Assembly (NCBI GenBank): GCA_031216915.1 | Contig: CM062289.1 | Span: 62,565,741 to 62,629,740 of the forward strand | Source of the DNA: Pictodentalium vernedei | Taxonomy: Eukaryota; Mollusca; Scaphopoda; Dentaliida; Dentaliidae | DNA: 64,000 bases | Reading direction: 5' to 3' | Shown here: piece by piece, positions 21,991-33,790 of the stretch | How positions within the stretch are numbered: position 1 is the first letter of the stretch | How the letters are laid out: every line of letters starts with the position of its first letter | The notes under the pieces: model-generated | Seen by the model: only the letters and a program-made list of their open reading frames with translations | The model's database searches: none | Told to the model about the DNA's origin: nothing | Made by a program: the position numbers and the translations under genes

Positions 21991-22180
21991 TAGAATGATA
22001 AATGGCGCCAATTTCGGAACGTCCTTGACACTGCGCATGCGCAGTGGGGGCGAGGTGTGGAGGGCCTTTCAGGACATGTTTTCTTTAGTTTTAGATGCAA
22101 ATTTTGGGGATTGGGGGGCAAAATTTGTGTTTGGCCCTATATTTTAAGAGTTAGCACCAGCTATGTCTGGGTCATTGGTA
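21991..22180. repeat. Right ITR of copy C (190 bp)
   Basis: Pairs with 15235-15424. Contains ACTGCGCATGCGCAGT and ends GGGTCATTGGTA. A 38-bp AT-rich tail continues to the terminus. Confidence 0.9.
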
Positions 22181-22218
22181 AGTATAAAAAATATATAAAT
22201 TACTATAAATTTTTTAAC

Positions 22219-22388
22219 TTTTTCATTTTTTTTTTTTTTTTTTTCAACTTTTTCTCTCCCAATGTTATGTCCAATGTTATGTCCCAAAACTATATTAATA
22301 ATTTAAGATTTAATCTGTTTATGTGACAGAATTGTTAGATAAATGAATTATCATGATAATGTACATGTCCTATGATTTGCATCAGATT
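22219..22388. repeat. Left half of a palindromic dispersed repeat
   Basis: After a T-rich run, 22255-22396 matches the inverse of 44165-44310 (ATTATCATGATAAT, 'gtgacagaattgttagataaatgaatt'). The right half continues at 25582 after the hAT insertion. Confidence 0.7.
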
Positions 22389-25300
22389 CTTGGTGGCAGG
22401 GACTAGCCGTGAGGGCGACTAGGGCGATTATGTCACCCTTCTAAGCTCAAAGTCGCCTAGAAAAATAGTCGGGGCCATTACAAGTCGCCCTCTAAAAATT
22501 GGCCAAAGTGAGGAAAGGCTGAACTGAGTGATGCGAGCTTTGCTTGAAAACGATTATTTTCAAAAATCGAATGTGCTCGAGTGTGATAAATGGGCATTTT
22601 AATTCATCAAATAAACGTCCATTTAATGAAATCACACGACAATCAATTGTCCATTGTCTCTTTTGGCAGATTTTTTTATTTCTATTTTGTTGCGTTTCAG
22701 TCGGAGCTTCAAATGTCGAAACGAAAATAGGTGACTTACGCGACTCAACAAAATAACTCAGTTTGAAAGTAGGTTACGTCGCTTAGGATGCCGAAAATGT
22801 ATACACAATGGATGTATTTTATAACAGAGTATTTTTATTTCGTTTTGCTGACGACTGTTAACTGTTGGGCCGTCTATTCCCACAAAAACACGAATGGAAT
22901 TGAAACACATGAAAAAAGCTTTAGTGATGACAAGAAAAGCTTTGTACAGGACACAAAAGTGCATGTGGATGATCTTGAAAAAGGGTCCTCCTAAACAACG
23001 GAATGACACGAAATGACACCAGAATGCCATAAAAATGATGCGGAATGACATTTCTTTTACAAAATACTCGACCGCAGAATGTATTTTGTTTCTTTACTAA
23101 CAAAGTACCTCCCAAGCAACCTTCTTACATCTGGTCCTGTTCACACTTTCAGACTTAGGAAATTATTAGCTTAGTAGACTTTGGTGAAAGGCAACCACAG
23201 GAGGGTGCTGGGGGATTGGCATGAAGAAGAGGGGAGGGGGTCATGAAGGAGAGGGTAGCAGTGGGGGATTTTCAGTCAATAATTACTTTGTGATTTTTTA
23301 ACCTGGCATAGATGCCTCATAGACAACTGGACCTGGATTATTGGGACATTAATGGAGGACCACGAATTGAAAATATGAAGGGGCGGCGGGGGTGGTACAT
23401 GAATATTCTTAATTTTCCCCACTTGCCTATGAAGTCTCCCTACATGACTCTGCAGTCTCCCTATTTTTAGCTTAACTTGACATAGTCAAGATAAGCTATT
23501 GCCATCACGCGTACGGAAGTCTGTTAGTCTGTGAGTCTGTTAGTCTGTGAGTCTGTGACGTCTGTTCACATTTTCCTTTAGCACGGGCTACACCCCGCAG
23601 TTCTTGTCTGATCGTCACAAAATTTCATATGCAGGTTTGGGGTCATGTCTAGATGAGAACGTCCCCTTTTGGTCGAAATCGAGCCCAAAACCCGAAAACC
23701 ATTAGCACAGTCTACAGGTCGTATTTATGAAGGGATTTCATTGTAACTTGGTAGGATGCCTCTGTATAATGCCTAGATGAGAGCGTCCCCTTTTGGGCTT
23801 GATCTATCAACCGTGATGGCTGCCCAAGCCCGAAACCCAAAAACTTTTAGCACAGACTGCAGTTCATGTTTAATGTGGAGGGATTTCATTGTAACTTGGT
23901 AGGATGACTCCTTATGATGTCTAGAAGAGAATTTCCCGATTTGGGCATGATCTGGCAACCGTGACGACTGCCCGAGCCCAAAACCCGAAAACCTTTAGCA
24001 CAGTCTACAGGTCATATTTATTGATGAATTTCATTGTAACTTGATGGGTTGACTTCATACAATGTCTAGATGAGAAAATCCCCTTTTGGACTTGATTGGG
24101 CAACTGTGACGGCTACAAGGGCCCGAAGCCCGAAAACCTTAAGCACAGTCTAGAGGTCATATTTATGAAGGGATTTCATTGTAACTTGGTAGGATGACTC
24201 CAAATAATGTCTAGATGAGAACGTCCCATTTTGATTGCGATCATGCAGCCTTAATGAGTGCCCGAGCCCAAAAACCTTTAGCATAGGTAAAAGGTCATAT
24301 TTATGGAAGGATTTCATTGTAACCTATTAGGTTGACTCCATATAACGCCTAGATGATGACATCCCCTTTTGGTCGTGATTGGTGAGCTGTGATGGCTACA
24401 AGTGCCCGAAGCCCGAAAACCGTGAGCACAGTCTACAGGTCACATTTATGAAGGGATTTCATTGTAACTTTGTAGGATCACTCCAGATGATGCCCAGATG
24501 AGATTGTTCCCTTTGGTTGTGATCATTCAACTATTATGGCTGCCCGAGCCCGAAGCCCGAAAACCTTAAGCACAGTCTACAGATCATATTTATGAAGGGA
24601 TTTCATTGTAACTTGGTAGGTTGACTTCATATAATGTCTAGATGAGAACATCCCCTTTTGGACACGATTGGGCAACTGTTACTGCTTCAGGTGCCCAAAG
24701 CCCGAAAACCTTTAGCACAGTCTACAGGTCATATTTATTAAGGGATTTCATTGTAACTTGGTAGGATGACTCCAAATAATGTCTAGATGAGAACGTCCCC
24801 TTTTGGTTACGATCATTCAGCCTTGATGGCTGCCCGAACCCAAAACCCCAAAACCTTTAGCATAGTCTATTGGTCATATTTATGGAAGGACTTCGTTGTT
24901 ACCCGTAAGTTTGACTCCATATAATGCCTAGATGATGACATCCCCTTTTGGTCGTGATATTTATGAAGGGATTTCATTGTAACTTTGTAGGATCACTCCA
25001 GATGATACCCAGATGAGAATGTCCCCTTTTGGTTGCGATCATTCAACCATGATGGCTGCCAGAGCCCAAAGCCCAAAAACCTTTAGCACAGTCTACAGGT
25101 CATATTTATTAAGGGATTTCATTGTAACTTGGTAGGTTGATTTCATATAATGTCCAGATGAGAACGTCCCATTTTGATATATATATATATATATTTATGA
25201 AGGGATTCAATGTAACTTGATAGGATGACTCGTTTGGGAATAATTTCAGTGTAACTTGGTAACTTTTGTTGATATATGTTAACTGTGAGGGCCACATACA

Positions 25301-25581
25301 TTAACTGTGAGGTCATATTAACCCACCCCTCAGCTCTTTAGTACAGTGTACACCTCATATTATTTTTAACAAAAACATAGCATACAGGGAACAGAAATGA
25401 ACATATTCCCAATTATCACAATTCTTGTCTTATTTCATAATCCTTTCATAAACATTGAACATTATCCTTTTCATCAAACACAACACACAAGTTAAGCTAC
25501 AGTGTCATTGACACTTTCATTTCTGGAAGGAGACATGGAGTCTCCCTAAAATTTCCTCCTAGGCTGGTCCCTGCTTGGTGG
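22389..25581. mobile_element. hAT-type element (22397-25573) with its 8-bp target duplication
   Basis: CTTGGTGG occurs at 22389-22396 and again at 25574-25581. Between them the element starts CAGGGACTAGCC and ends GGCTGGTCCCTG, a 12-bp inverted terminal repeat with one mismatch. An 8-bp duplication and CAGGG ends are typical of hAT transposons. No transposase ORF is visible, so it is non-autonomous. A HINE-like repeat (23468-25521) is inserted inside. The rest (22410-23467) has no recognisable gene; a 68-codon ORF at 22788 is not recognisable. Confidence 0.85.
23468..25521 (+). mobile_element. HINE/Helentron-like element 2, ~145-bp tandem units
   Basis: Starts TAGCTTAACTTGACATAGTCAAGATAAGC at a T-rich site and carries GTCTGTTAGTCTGTGAG repeats. 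About a dozen ~145-bp units follow ('gaagggatttcattgtaactt', 'gtctagatgagaacgtcccc', 'cctttagcacagtctacagg'). It ends with CAAGTTAAGCT, complement of the 5' AGCTTAACTTG, then the hairpin AGTGTCATTGACACT. No coding capacity. Same family as 44601-45900. Confidence 0.7.
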
Positions 25582-25700
25582 TGTCCAGAATAGGATCGTA
25601 ACTCGCCAGCAAAGCCGGCTTGTTGAGATCCCATTCTGAACACCACCTCGAATCTGATACAAATCACAGGACACGCACATTATCATGATAATCTGTATTT
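25582..25700. repeat. Right half of the palindromic repeat split by hAT
   Basis: Continues 22396 to restore an inverted repeat with ends TTATCATGATAA and arms GTCCTATGATTTGCATCAGATTC / GAATCTGATACAAATCACAGGAC type. Confidence 0.65.
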
Positions 25701-25719
25701 ATTATCAATTATCAGTGAA

Positions 25720-26225
25720 ATATGGGTGACTGGCCAGTTTCTAAGTTCCTGGCATAAAGCAACAATAGTCCCCATTCCAAAGATCACAACAACCCAAGTA
25801 ATTACAGGCCTATTGCCTTAACAAGTTGTCTGTGTAAATCCAAGGAAAGGATGATCAATTATCGGCTTGTTTGGTTTTTGGAATTGAACAATCTACTCGT
25901 GAATGTTCTTTGTGGTTTCAAAGGCCAGAGAAGTGCTGTGTATCATTTGGTTAGACTAGAAACATTGAAAAGAAATGCTTTACCAGAAAAGAACATGCGG
26001 TTGCCATCTTCTTTGATCTGGAAAAGGAATATGATACAGCATGGAACTCGGGGATTTTATAAGATCTTTTTAATGTAGGGTTGAGAGGGCTGATGCCTCG
26101 TTGTATTGAAAACTTTTTATTTAAAGGACCATCAATTTCAAATTTGTGTTGGGTCTTCATTATTCGATAACCACGAGCAAGAATTGAGAGTTCCTCAGGG
26201 TAGTATTTTATCTGTTACCCTTTTT
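25720..26225 (+). pseudogene. Jockey-type LINE reverse transcriptase relic
   Basis: Frame-broken translation reads ATIVPIPK, NYRPIALTSCLCK-like, GFKGQRSAVYHLVRLE, AIFFDLEKEYDTAWN (motif A; first Asp kept) and LRVPQGSILSVTLF (motif B). The YADD region is missing because a HINE-like repeat follows at 26226. Several frameshifts and stops. Confidence 0.8.
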
Positions 26226-26705
26226 TAAGCTCACCAGAATTTTTGCCGCCCTGTCCGTTTGTCCGTGTGTCTATGGGTCCGAAACAAATGGTTTCCAGAT
26301 GATAACTTCAGTTTGACTGAACGAAATGAAACAAAATTTTATACTTCGATTTATAACCACATAATACAGGTTGGGATTGATAATGGGCCATGGCCCTTTT
26401 CTGATTTAGAAAACATGTTGATACTGGTTTCCGGACGATAACTTTAGTTTGAGTAAACGAAATGAAATAAAATTTCATAAAATTTCATACAAGGGTTTGT
26501 AACCACATAGTACAGGTTGGGGTTGATAGTGGGCTTAGTCCAATATTTTTTGACAGAGTTATGGTCCTTTTCTGGCTTAGAAGACATGTTGATATTGGTT
26601 TCCGGATGATAACTTTAGTTTGACTGAACGAAATGAAGCAACATTTTATACATAGGTTTATAACTGCATTATACAGGTTGGGATTGATAGGGTGCTTGGC
26701 CTGAT
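26226..26705 (+). repeat. HINE-like fragment, ~170-bp units
   Basis: Starts AAGCTCACCAGAATTTTTGCC, then CTGTCCGTTTGTCCGTG, then about 2.7 units marked by 'gataactttagtttgactgaacgaaatga'. It is truncated where element 3 begins. Confidence 0.55.
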
Positions 26706-26708
26706 AAT

Positions 26709-27794
26709 TAGCTCAACTTTGACGTAAGTCAAATTTGAGCTTATGCCATGGCCAGTCGTCCGTCTGGCTGTCTGTCCATCTACAATTCAATACGGCCCGG
26801 ACTAGAGGCCGTATTTATGAACCGATCTTTACAAAACTTCTTGGGTACCTTTGTTATGACTGTGGGATGAGAATGAGTGTTTTGGGGTCTGATCCGAAAT
26901 TCAAGTTGGCCGCTGGCAGCCATTTTGTACAAAATTAGCGGCAATCAGATTTTTGCACAGAACTTCCAGATGAAAGCTCTGATTTGAATAATTTTTTGTG
27001 TGAATGTTTAGTACCATGGGATACATCACATATAATACTGTTTTTTTTCTCGTGGGTAAATTATGCAAATTAGACTAACTTTTATGTATTTAGTGTTACT
27101 TTCAGCACTGTAAGGGCAAATGCCAATACGGTTCGGGCTAGAGGCCGTATTTATGAACCGATCTTTACCAAACTTCTTGGGTACTTTTGTTATCACCGTG
27201 GGACGAGAACGAGTGTTTTGAGGTCCGGTCCGAAATTCAAAATGGCTGATGGTAGCCATTTTGTACAAAATTAGGTGCAATCAGATTTTTGCGCAGAACT
27301 TCCATACGAATGCGCTAATTTTATGTGTGAATGTTTAGTACCATGGGATACATCACATATAATACGTTTTTTTTTTCTCGTACAGAAATTATGCAAATTA
27401 GATGAACTTTGATTTTTTCAGTGCTACTTACACACAGTAAGTACACATGTCAATACGGCTCAGGCTAGAGTCTGTATTCATGAACCGATCTTCACGAAAC
27501 GTCTTGGGTACCTTTGTTATCACCTTGGGACGAGAACGAGTGTTTCTGGGTGCGGTCCAAAATTCAAGATGGCTACCAGTGGCCATTTTGTACCGAAATT
27601 AGGTTTAATCAGTTTTTTTGTACACAACTTCTATACGGCTCAGGCTAGAGGCTGTATTTATGAACTGATCTTTACGAAACGTCTCGGGTACCTTTGTTAT
27701 CACCGTTGGATGAGAACGAGTGTTTTTGGGTGTGGTCCATAATTCAAGATGGCCACCAGTAGCCATTTTGACCAAAATTGGTGCAATCAGTTTT
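26709..27794 (+). mobile_element. HINE-like element 3, left part
   Basis: Starts TAGCTCAACTTTGACGTAAGTCAAATTTGAGCT, a near-palindromic 5' end, then GTCCGTCTGGCTGTCTGTCC and ~335-bp units of the element 1 type ('ggctcgggctagaggccgtatttatga'). It is interrupted at 27794/27795 by element 4 and resumes at 29766. Confidence 0.7.
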
Positions 27795-29765
27795 TAGCTC
27801 ATCTTGACAAAGTCAAGCTGAGCTAATCTCATCGCTTCCCGTCGATCGTCCGTCGTCTGTCGTCCGTCGTCTGTCGGCCGTCGTCCGTCAACACCATGTT
27901 TTGGTCTTCTCCTCCAAAGCCACTGGGCCAATTCAAGTGAAAGTTTGTGTGAGTGATGGTCCCAAAGGGGCATTTCATTTTTGTTCAACTCAGCATGCCC
28001 AGCCCCATAGGGAGGGAGTGGGGGAAAATGCTCCAAAATATTTTTAAAATCTTCTTCTCAAGAACCAGTGTGTACAATGACTTGATATTTGCTAAGGAGC
28101 TTCCATATGAGGTGTAGAATCAAGTTTGTTCAAACGAAGTTCGTGAAGTAATATTTGGCTTTGTAATAGGAGGGGTAAGATTTTTGGCCCCGCCCAAAAT
28201 TTCTATTTTCTGAACCGATGGTCCGGTATGAACCAAATTTGGTTTGTGGTAGTATTGGGTCATCAGTACTTGACCCATGCAAAAAAAAAAAAATTCCCGC
28301 ATCCCCATGGGAACCCTGGGAGCTAAAAAAGAAATATTTTCAAACGCCCATATTTTCCAAACCCCACGGAACAGAGAGCTTTTATTTGGTATGAAGTATC
28401 CTTATGACCAGTAGAATTGAATGGTAAAAAAACATTGCCATCGATTATGTTAGGGTGTTCTGTAATGGGCATCGAAAAAATGCTGAGTCAGCATATTTGC
28501 AAAAAATTTTAAAAATCTTTTCTCCAGAACCAATCGTCAGAATCTTTTGATATTTGGTATACAGCATTCATAGGGGGGTCAGATAAAAGTTTGTTGAAAT
28601 AAAGCTCATTGGTTCATATTTGGGCTCTCTACAGGAGCCCAAAGTTTTAACATAGGGTAATATGGGGAATATTCTTTAAAAATCTTCTTCTTCAGAACCA
28701 CCAGTCAGAATCTTTTAATATTTGGTATACATCATTGTTATGAGGGTCAGATTCTAGATTGTTCAAGCCAAGTCCCTAGTTTAATATTTGGGCTTCCTAC
28801 GGAAGCCCACATTTTATCTTTGTTCAATATGGAGGGTAATTTTAAAAAAATCTTCTTCTTCAGATCCATCAGTCAGAATGCTTTGATATTTGGTATGCAA
28901 CATCTCTATGGGGGTCAGATTCAAGTTTGTTCAAATCAGATCCCTAGGTATATATTTGGGCTCACTATGGTAGCCCAAATTTTTACTTAGTGCAATAAGA
29001 GAAAATTTCTTTAAAAATCTTCTTCTTCAGATCCACCAGTCGGAATGCTTTTATATTTGGTATACAACATCTCTAGGGGGGTGAGATTCCAGGTTGTTCA
29101 ATTCGAGTGCCTAGGTTAATATTTGGGCTCCATATGGGAACATGAAATTTAACTTAGAACAATATGAGGGAATTTCTTCAAAAATCTTCTTCAGATTCAC
29201 TTGACAGAATGCTTTCAGATTTGGTATACAACATCTCTAGGGGGGTCAGATTCTAGTTTGTTCAAATCGGATCCATAGGTCAATATTTGGGCTCGCTATG
29301 GTAGCCCAAATTTGAACTTAGTTTAATTCGAAGAAATTTCTTGACAATTTCTCTTCTTCAGATCCAACAGTCAGAATGCTTTCATATTCGGTACACAACA
29401 TCTCTAGGGCAGTCAGATTTAACTGTGTTCAAATCAAGAGCCTGGGTTAATATTTGGGCTCTCTATGGGAGCCGGAATTGGCCATTTTGCTGAAGAATTA
29501 AAAATATTGTATACAGTACCCTCTAGAGGTACTAAGATTAATCCACATAGGTTGTATCAAGGGGCTTCATAGGGGAGCTCTACATTTTACTTATGATCAA
29601 CTGAAGAAAAGGCATGATGCCCAGATTATTTTTGTCACTCCTGAGGGACTCAAGGATTGACAGTGTAGCCTATGGAGATGGCTTGCTTAATGTAGACTCA
29701 TTCTTGGACTCTGTTTAAATTGTGTTCTTACAAGATGAGTGATTCAGGCCCCGTGGGGCCTCTTG
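27795..29765 (+). mobile_element. HINE-like element 4, precisely inserted in element 3
   Basis: Starts TAGCTCATCTTGACAAAGTCAAGCTGAGCT, then (GTCCGTCGTCT)n, then about eight ~160-bp units ('agatccaccagtcagaatgc', 'ttggtatacaacatctctag', 'atttgggctc'). Near the 3' end CAAGATGAGT complements the 5' GCTCATCTTG, followed by the hairpin GGCCCCGTGGGGCC and TCTTG. The host sequence reads 'caatcagtttt' before and 'ttttgtacagaac' after, as in uninterrupted units, so insertion was between T residues. That matches known Helentron behaviour. No Rep/helicase gene. Confidence 0.72.
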
Positions 29766-30417
29766 TTTTGTACAGAACATCTGTATGAAAGTTCTGATTT
29801 GAATAAATTTTTGTATGAATGTTTAGTAACATGGAATACATCACATATATATAGTATGGGTTTTTTCTCGTGCAGAAATTATGCAAATTAGATGAACTTT
29901 GATTTATTCAGTGCTACTTGTAGCTCGGGCTAGAGGCTGTATTTATGAACCGATCTTCACGAAACTTCTTGGGTACCTTTGTTATCACCTTGGGACGAGA
30001 ACAAGTGTTTCTGGGTGTTGTCCAGAATTCAAGATGGCTGCCAGTGGCCATTTTGTACCAAAATTAGGTCCAATCAGTTTTTTGTCACAGCTTTTATACG
30101 CCTCGTATTTATGAACTGCTCTTCACGAAACTTCTTGGGTGCCTTTGTTATCACTGTGCAATGAGAACAAATATTTTGGGGTTCAGTCAGACCTACTCTG
30201 GGATTCAAAGATTTCTTTTCTAGTTTAGCATCTGACTGTCACCCACCTTTACAATACTTTACCTATACATTTCGTGGTGTGAGAACCATAAGGTTCTATC
30301 TTCCACTGGAAGATAGAACCTCATGGTTCTCACGCGACGATTTGTTACAGACTACGGACAGTATTTATGTACAGACTGTTACAATACTTTATATGTACCT
30401 TTGTTATCAGGTCATTT
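29766..30417 (+). mobile_element. HINE-like element 3, right part, truncated
   Basis: Continues the ~335-bp units and then the unique tail seen at 6740-6910 of element 1. It is cut at 'ttatcaggtcat' before the family's 3' hairpin. A 67-bp palindrome is inserted at 30273-30339. Confidence 0.65.
30273..30339. mobile_element. 67-bp palindromic insertion with 4-bp target duplication
   Basis: Arms CGTGGTGTGAGAACCATAAG... and ...CTCATGGTTCTCACGCGACG pair over ~30 bp with about three mismatches around a 5-7-base loop. ATTT flanks both sides (30269-30272, 30340-30343). The equivalent place in element 1 (~6826-6834) lacks the insert and has one ATTT. Confidence 0.7.
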
Positions 30418-30540
30418 TGGTGAGCTCGTTTCAATGAGGGGTTGCATAATATGGTTTTGTTAAAATTTTTTGTCAAATTTGAAAGAAACAATAATTAATA
30501 AACTTTGATATTGTCCTCATTGGGTTAAAAGGGTGAGTTG
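30418..30540. repeat. Fragment of piggyBac-like MITE family
   Basis: 'gagctcgtttcaatgaggggttgcataatatggttttgtt' to 'ttgatattgtcctcattgggttaaaagggt' matches the right half of the element at 61282-61499. The left half is missing. Confidence 0.55.
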
Positions 30541-31374
30541 TATGTAGTATTTATCAAAATTAATGCTGTCTTTTGTAAAGCTGAAGGGTTACCTATTTCA
30601 CAAAGCTTGATCATCAATCAGAAATACATGAAAAAACTTGAGACATGACCATGTAAAGTATTTGCCTAAATACTGGTCTTGTCTGTCAATCATGTGAACC
30701 AGTGACGAATGGGAGCAAAATGGAGGCGAGTAGAAAATCGCTTACCACAAATAAAGTTTGCGAGAGTGAAAACTGTGAGGAGAGTGAATTTGATTGAGTG
30801 TTCAGTTCAATGTTTAACTTCAACTGACAAGCGTCCTTCGAAACAAATGTATGAATACAACCGAACACGGATGGAAATTTTGACAGTGAAAATATATGGA
30901 ACCCACTGAAATTAGTTCTGGATTTTAAATGGCAGATTATTAAAATCATGGAAAATGGATGCATAAATTTCAAATCGGGCACATTAATTTGTGTCACTGG
31001 TGAATTGGAGTGACAGGTGTCACGTGTATAAAAAAAAACTGGGCAACATTTGATAAAAAAAAAATACTTAAGTATTAAAACATTTCTCAGATCTCAGAAT
31101 GGCCACCGTTTTTTATATCTGAACACGCGTGTTCATTTTGTGGCAGGAGTGAGCTCTGAGCGAGTTGTCAATGTACAACCCTCTTACTGTTAGCGTGTCG
31201 AGTGTGGATGTATAAGCGAAGTACTGTGTGCCATGTTCATAACGACAGAAAAGGAAATTGTTTGGAATTGTACTTTGGAATTGACGCAACTCAAAAGGAT
31301 GAAAACACACCGAAGAATAGAGGCAAGAGATTACTCAGGCACCTTGGATAATTTTTAGCTGCGACTAGCAGCTT
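30541..31374. other. Unassigned sequence
   Basis: No recognisable element or gene. Short overlapping ORFs on both strands (30686-30997 minus, 30709-30909 plus) have no recognisable domain. An A-rich stretch lies near 31030-31070. Confidence 0.4.
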
Positions 31375-31735
31375 TATAAGTGGCAATGTAGGTCTGTCGG
31401 TCTGTCTGTGACCAACGAGTTTCAAAACTCAATAACTTTTGAAATACTTGATGGAATGACTTTATGTTTGGCATGTATGTGTATCTTTTTGATGTCTAGC
31501 CACTGTTAAATGCATGTGTTGTTCAAAATATTTTTCTTGGAGTTATGGCCCGTCTGTCGGTCGGTCGGTCTGTCCGTCTGTCTGTGACCGACGAGTTTCA
31601 AAACTCAATAACTTTTGAAATACTTGATGGAATGACTTTATATTTGGCATGTAAGTGTATCTTATTGATGTCTAGCCACTGTTCAATGCATGTGTTGTTC
31701 CAAATATTTTTCTAGGAGTTATGGCCCTTGATGAA
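31375..31735 (+). repeat. Two direct ~170-bp repeats with GTCTGTCG microsatellite
   Basis: 'gaccaacgagtttcaaaactcaataacttttgaaatacttgatgg' at ~31410 recurs at ~31586. Each copy is preceded by (GTCTGTCGGTC)n. The start AGCTGCGACTAGCAGCT is palindromic, like the HINE-like starts. Confidence 0.7.
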
Positions 31736-32184
31736 CTTAGAATTTTGTGAGATTGCAGCACCCGTCGCAGCTACGGCGTCGCTGTCGCGATTTTTATGTG
31801 AACGATGGTGCGTGCCTTTCCCATGCATCACTGGTGAACCGACTAGCCTTACTTTATTGACACCATCACAGGACGTTATTGTACTTTGTGTAAATTTGTT
31901 ATTGCTTCTGCCTTAACTCTTAACCCTTTGAGTAATCAAGACATGGCTGCTTTAGTGTCATCTAAATTAAGTCCAGAAATCAATGGTGACATAATTCATA
32001 CAGATTACAAGAGGAAAATTTGATTAAATGTGCCAGAATTATACTTTTTTCAGTGGCCAGAGAAATCATGTCCTGTGCAGAAATATCTGCCAGCAGCATG
32101 CAAGGAGTTAATTGCCAGCAGATGTATTTAATAAAATTTATATTTATTTATTTATTGGTGTTTGAGGTCACATAATTATGCACA
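31736..32184. other. Unassigned sequence
   Basis: No domain recognised. It contains a 62-codon ORF at 31728-31916 without recognisable similarity, then AT-rich sequence. Confidence 0.35.
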
Positions 32185-32319
32185 ATGGCTAATCATGACC
32201 GTGACAGTTTTACAGGCGGAGGAAGCCGGAGAGAACCATCAAGAAGCGACGAGCAACTGTCAGCTCCTCAACATTCTAACTCTGTTCAAGCTTTGCTCAA
32301 GCAGGGTTACAGCGGTTGA
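32185..32319 (+). CDS. Small hydrophilic ORF, possible exon or relic
   Basis: 44 codons, beginning MANHDRDSFTGGGSRREPS and ending KQGYSG before TGA. The frame stays open after that TGA for another 26 codons (RYVHHQRAVRLSTRHHHAPM...) to a second stop at ~32398. Composition is more coding-like than its AT-rich surroundings, and an AATAAA-like signal follows at ~32403. Not recognised; it could be a first exon, a Gag-like relic or chance. Confidence 0.22.
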   Translation: MANHDRDSFTGGGSRREPSRSDEQLSAPQHSNSVQALLKQGYSG

Positions 32320-32539
32320 AGATATGTGCACCATCAACGTGCAGTACGCCTTAGTACACGGCATCATCATGCCCCCATGTCGGCAGCTGGGATAAAGTGA
32401 TTTAATAAAATAATTCTTTTTGTTTGTATTATCATCATTAGTTCTCGTATTTGCAGTGGTGATGCTTCTGTGTAAGAGCAAAACAAAATTTTAGTGCCAA
32501 ATTTTTAGCCAATTGGTGTGTTTTGTGCCAAATCAAGAT

Positions 32540-32990
32540 TGGCTAAATTGGCACCCAATAGTGTGAACACCAGTCACAATGCCTCTTAAGGAGGGCAGTG
32601 TTGGGAAAATTGGCCCAATTTCTAAAAAAAACAAATCTGGGTGGGGAACAGAAGCAAGTTTGTTAAATCAATACCCTTATGTAATGTTTGAGCTCCTCTG
32701 TGGACCCCAAATTTTTTCTTACTGGAATATTTTTAAAATTTTCTTCAAACCTAACCGGAATCTTTTGATAATTAATATACTGCACCCTTATGGGTGTCAG
32801 ATTGTTCAAATCAAGCCCCTGGGTTTATGCCTGGGCTTCCTAGGAGAGCCCAAATTTTTAGTTGGTGCAATAGGACTGATACTCTTCAAAAAACCTTCTT
32901 CAGCTCAACCAGTCAGAATCTTCTGATATTTGGATTTGGTGTACAGCATTGTTGTTCAAATCAAGTCCCTGATCTTTGAGAGAGTTAATC
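32540..32990 (+). repeat. Degenerate HINE-4-type units
   Basis: About three decayed units ('ggggtgtcagattgttcaaatcaagccc', 'gggcttcctaggagagcccaaattttta') related to 28050-29500. No ends preserved. Confidence 0.6.
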
Positions 32991-33790
32991 AAGTTACTCA
33001 GGTTCTATCAAGAGGAAAAGCCAAATGTAGCTATAAGCACTAGCTCTTGAGATGGCCTAACTGACCTGAGAAATACAGAATCAGGCAGTGATTTACGTCA
33101 CTGTGTTACCCCCATTTATGAGTGAATTTAACACCCGAGTTGGATAAATACAGCAAATGGAGATGCTTTCCTTTGTAGTATATCAGCATGATAGGCCTAG
33201 GTCAATGGACAGGTAATAAACAGGTTTCAATGCACTGGTAAAACAAAAACACTACAGGCTTCAGGCATGATGTGTTTGACGTAACTTATGTTTACATATC
33301 AGGAGGGTCTGTGTGCATGTGTTGTGAGTTTGTGACATAGTTATGCATTGATGTACATTCAAATTTAAATATTCCTGAGGTTAGTTGGCTGGATATTTTA
33401 GTGGCTGACAAACTTAATGGCAGCTTGCTGGAAGAGTTAGTGGCTGGCTATGGCTTGGAAGGTTTGTAGCTGGCCTCTATTCTCCAGCCCTGATCCACAA
33501 CAGTTAACAATATATTTCTGTGTTACAAGACTATCAGTACTGAAATGGTTAACCGGATAACCGGTTTGAAACCGGTTACCTACTTAACCGATTTGAAAAA
33601 CACATCAACTGGTTATCTGAAATATCGATAGTGATCGTCATTCCACGGTTAAAATGTAGTAAATCTGCCACTTCTCCTTTGGGCTAGATTACACCTTGAA
33701 GCAATGCTGTATTTTTTGAGAAATAATCGACTTTGGCGTTCAAGACTTCGATAATGACCGGCAGTTTCCGTGAGTACTGAGTAACCACAG
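32991..33790. other. Unassigned sequence
   Basis: No gene or element recognised. A short inverted AACCGG-rich stretch (33548-33590, 'ggttaaccggataaccggtttgaaaccggttacc') is locally palindromic. Confidence 0.4.

Larger units (their letters stand above)
15223..22218 (+). mobile_element. Non-autonomous DIRS copy C
   Basis: Complete from ATTTTTATACTG to TTTTTTAAC, 6996 bp. ITRs, ICR and hairpins are intact, but Gag is duplicated and frame-ruined. The RT catalytic core is missing (only a remnant from RNase H onward is present at 19384), and YR carries many stops. Almost identical to copy E, with which it shares a ~200-bp internal duplication in the first gag unit and a deletion in the second. It abuts the right terminus of copy B directly. 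Confidence 0.9.
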
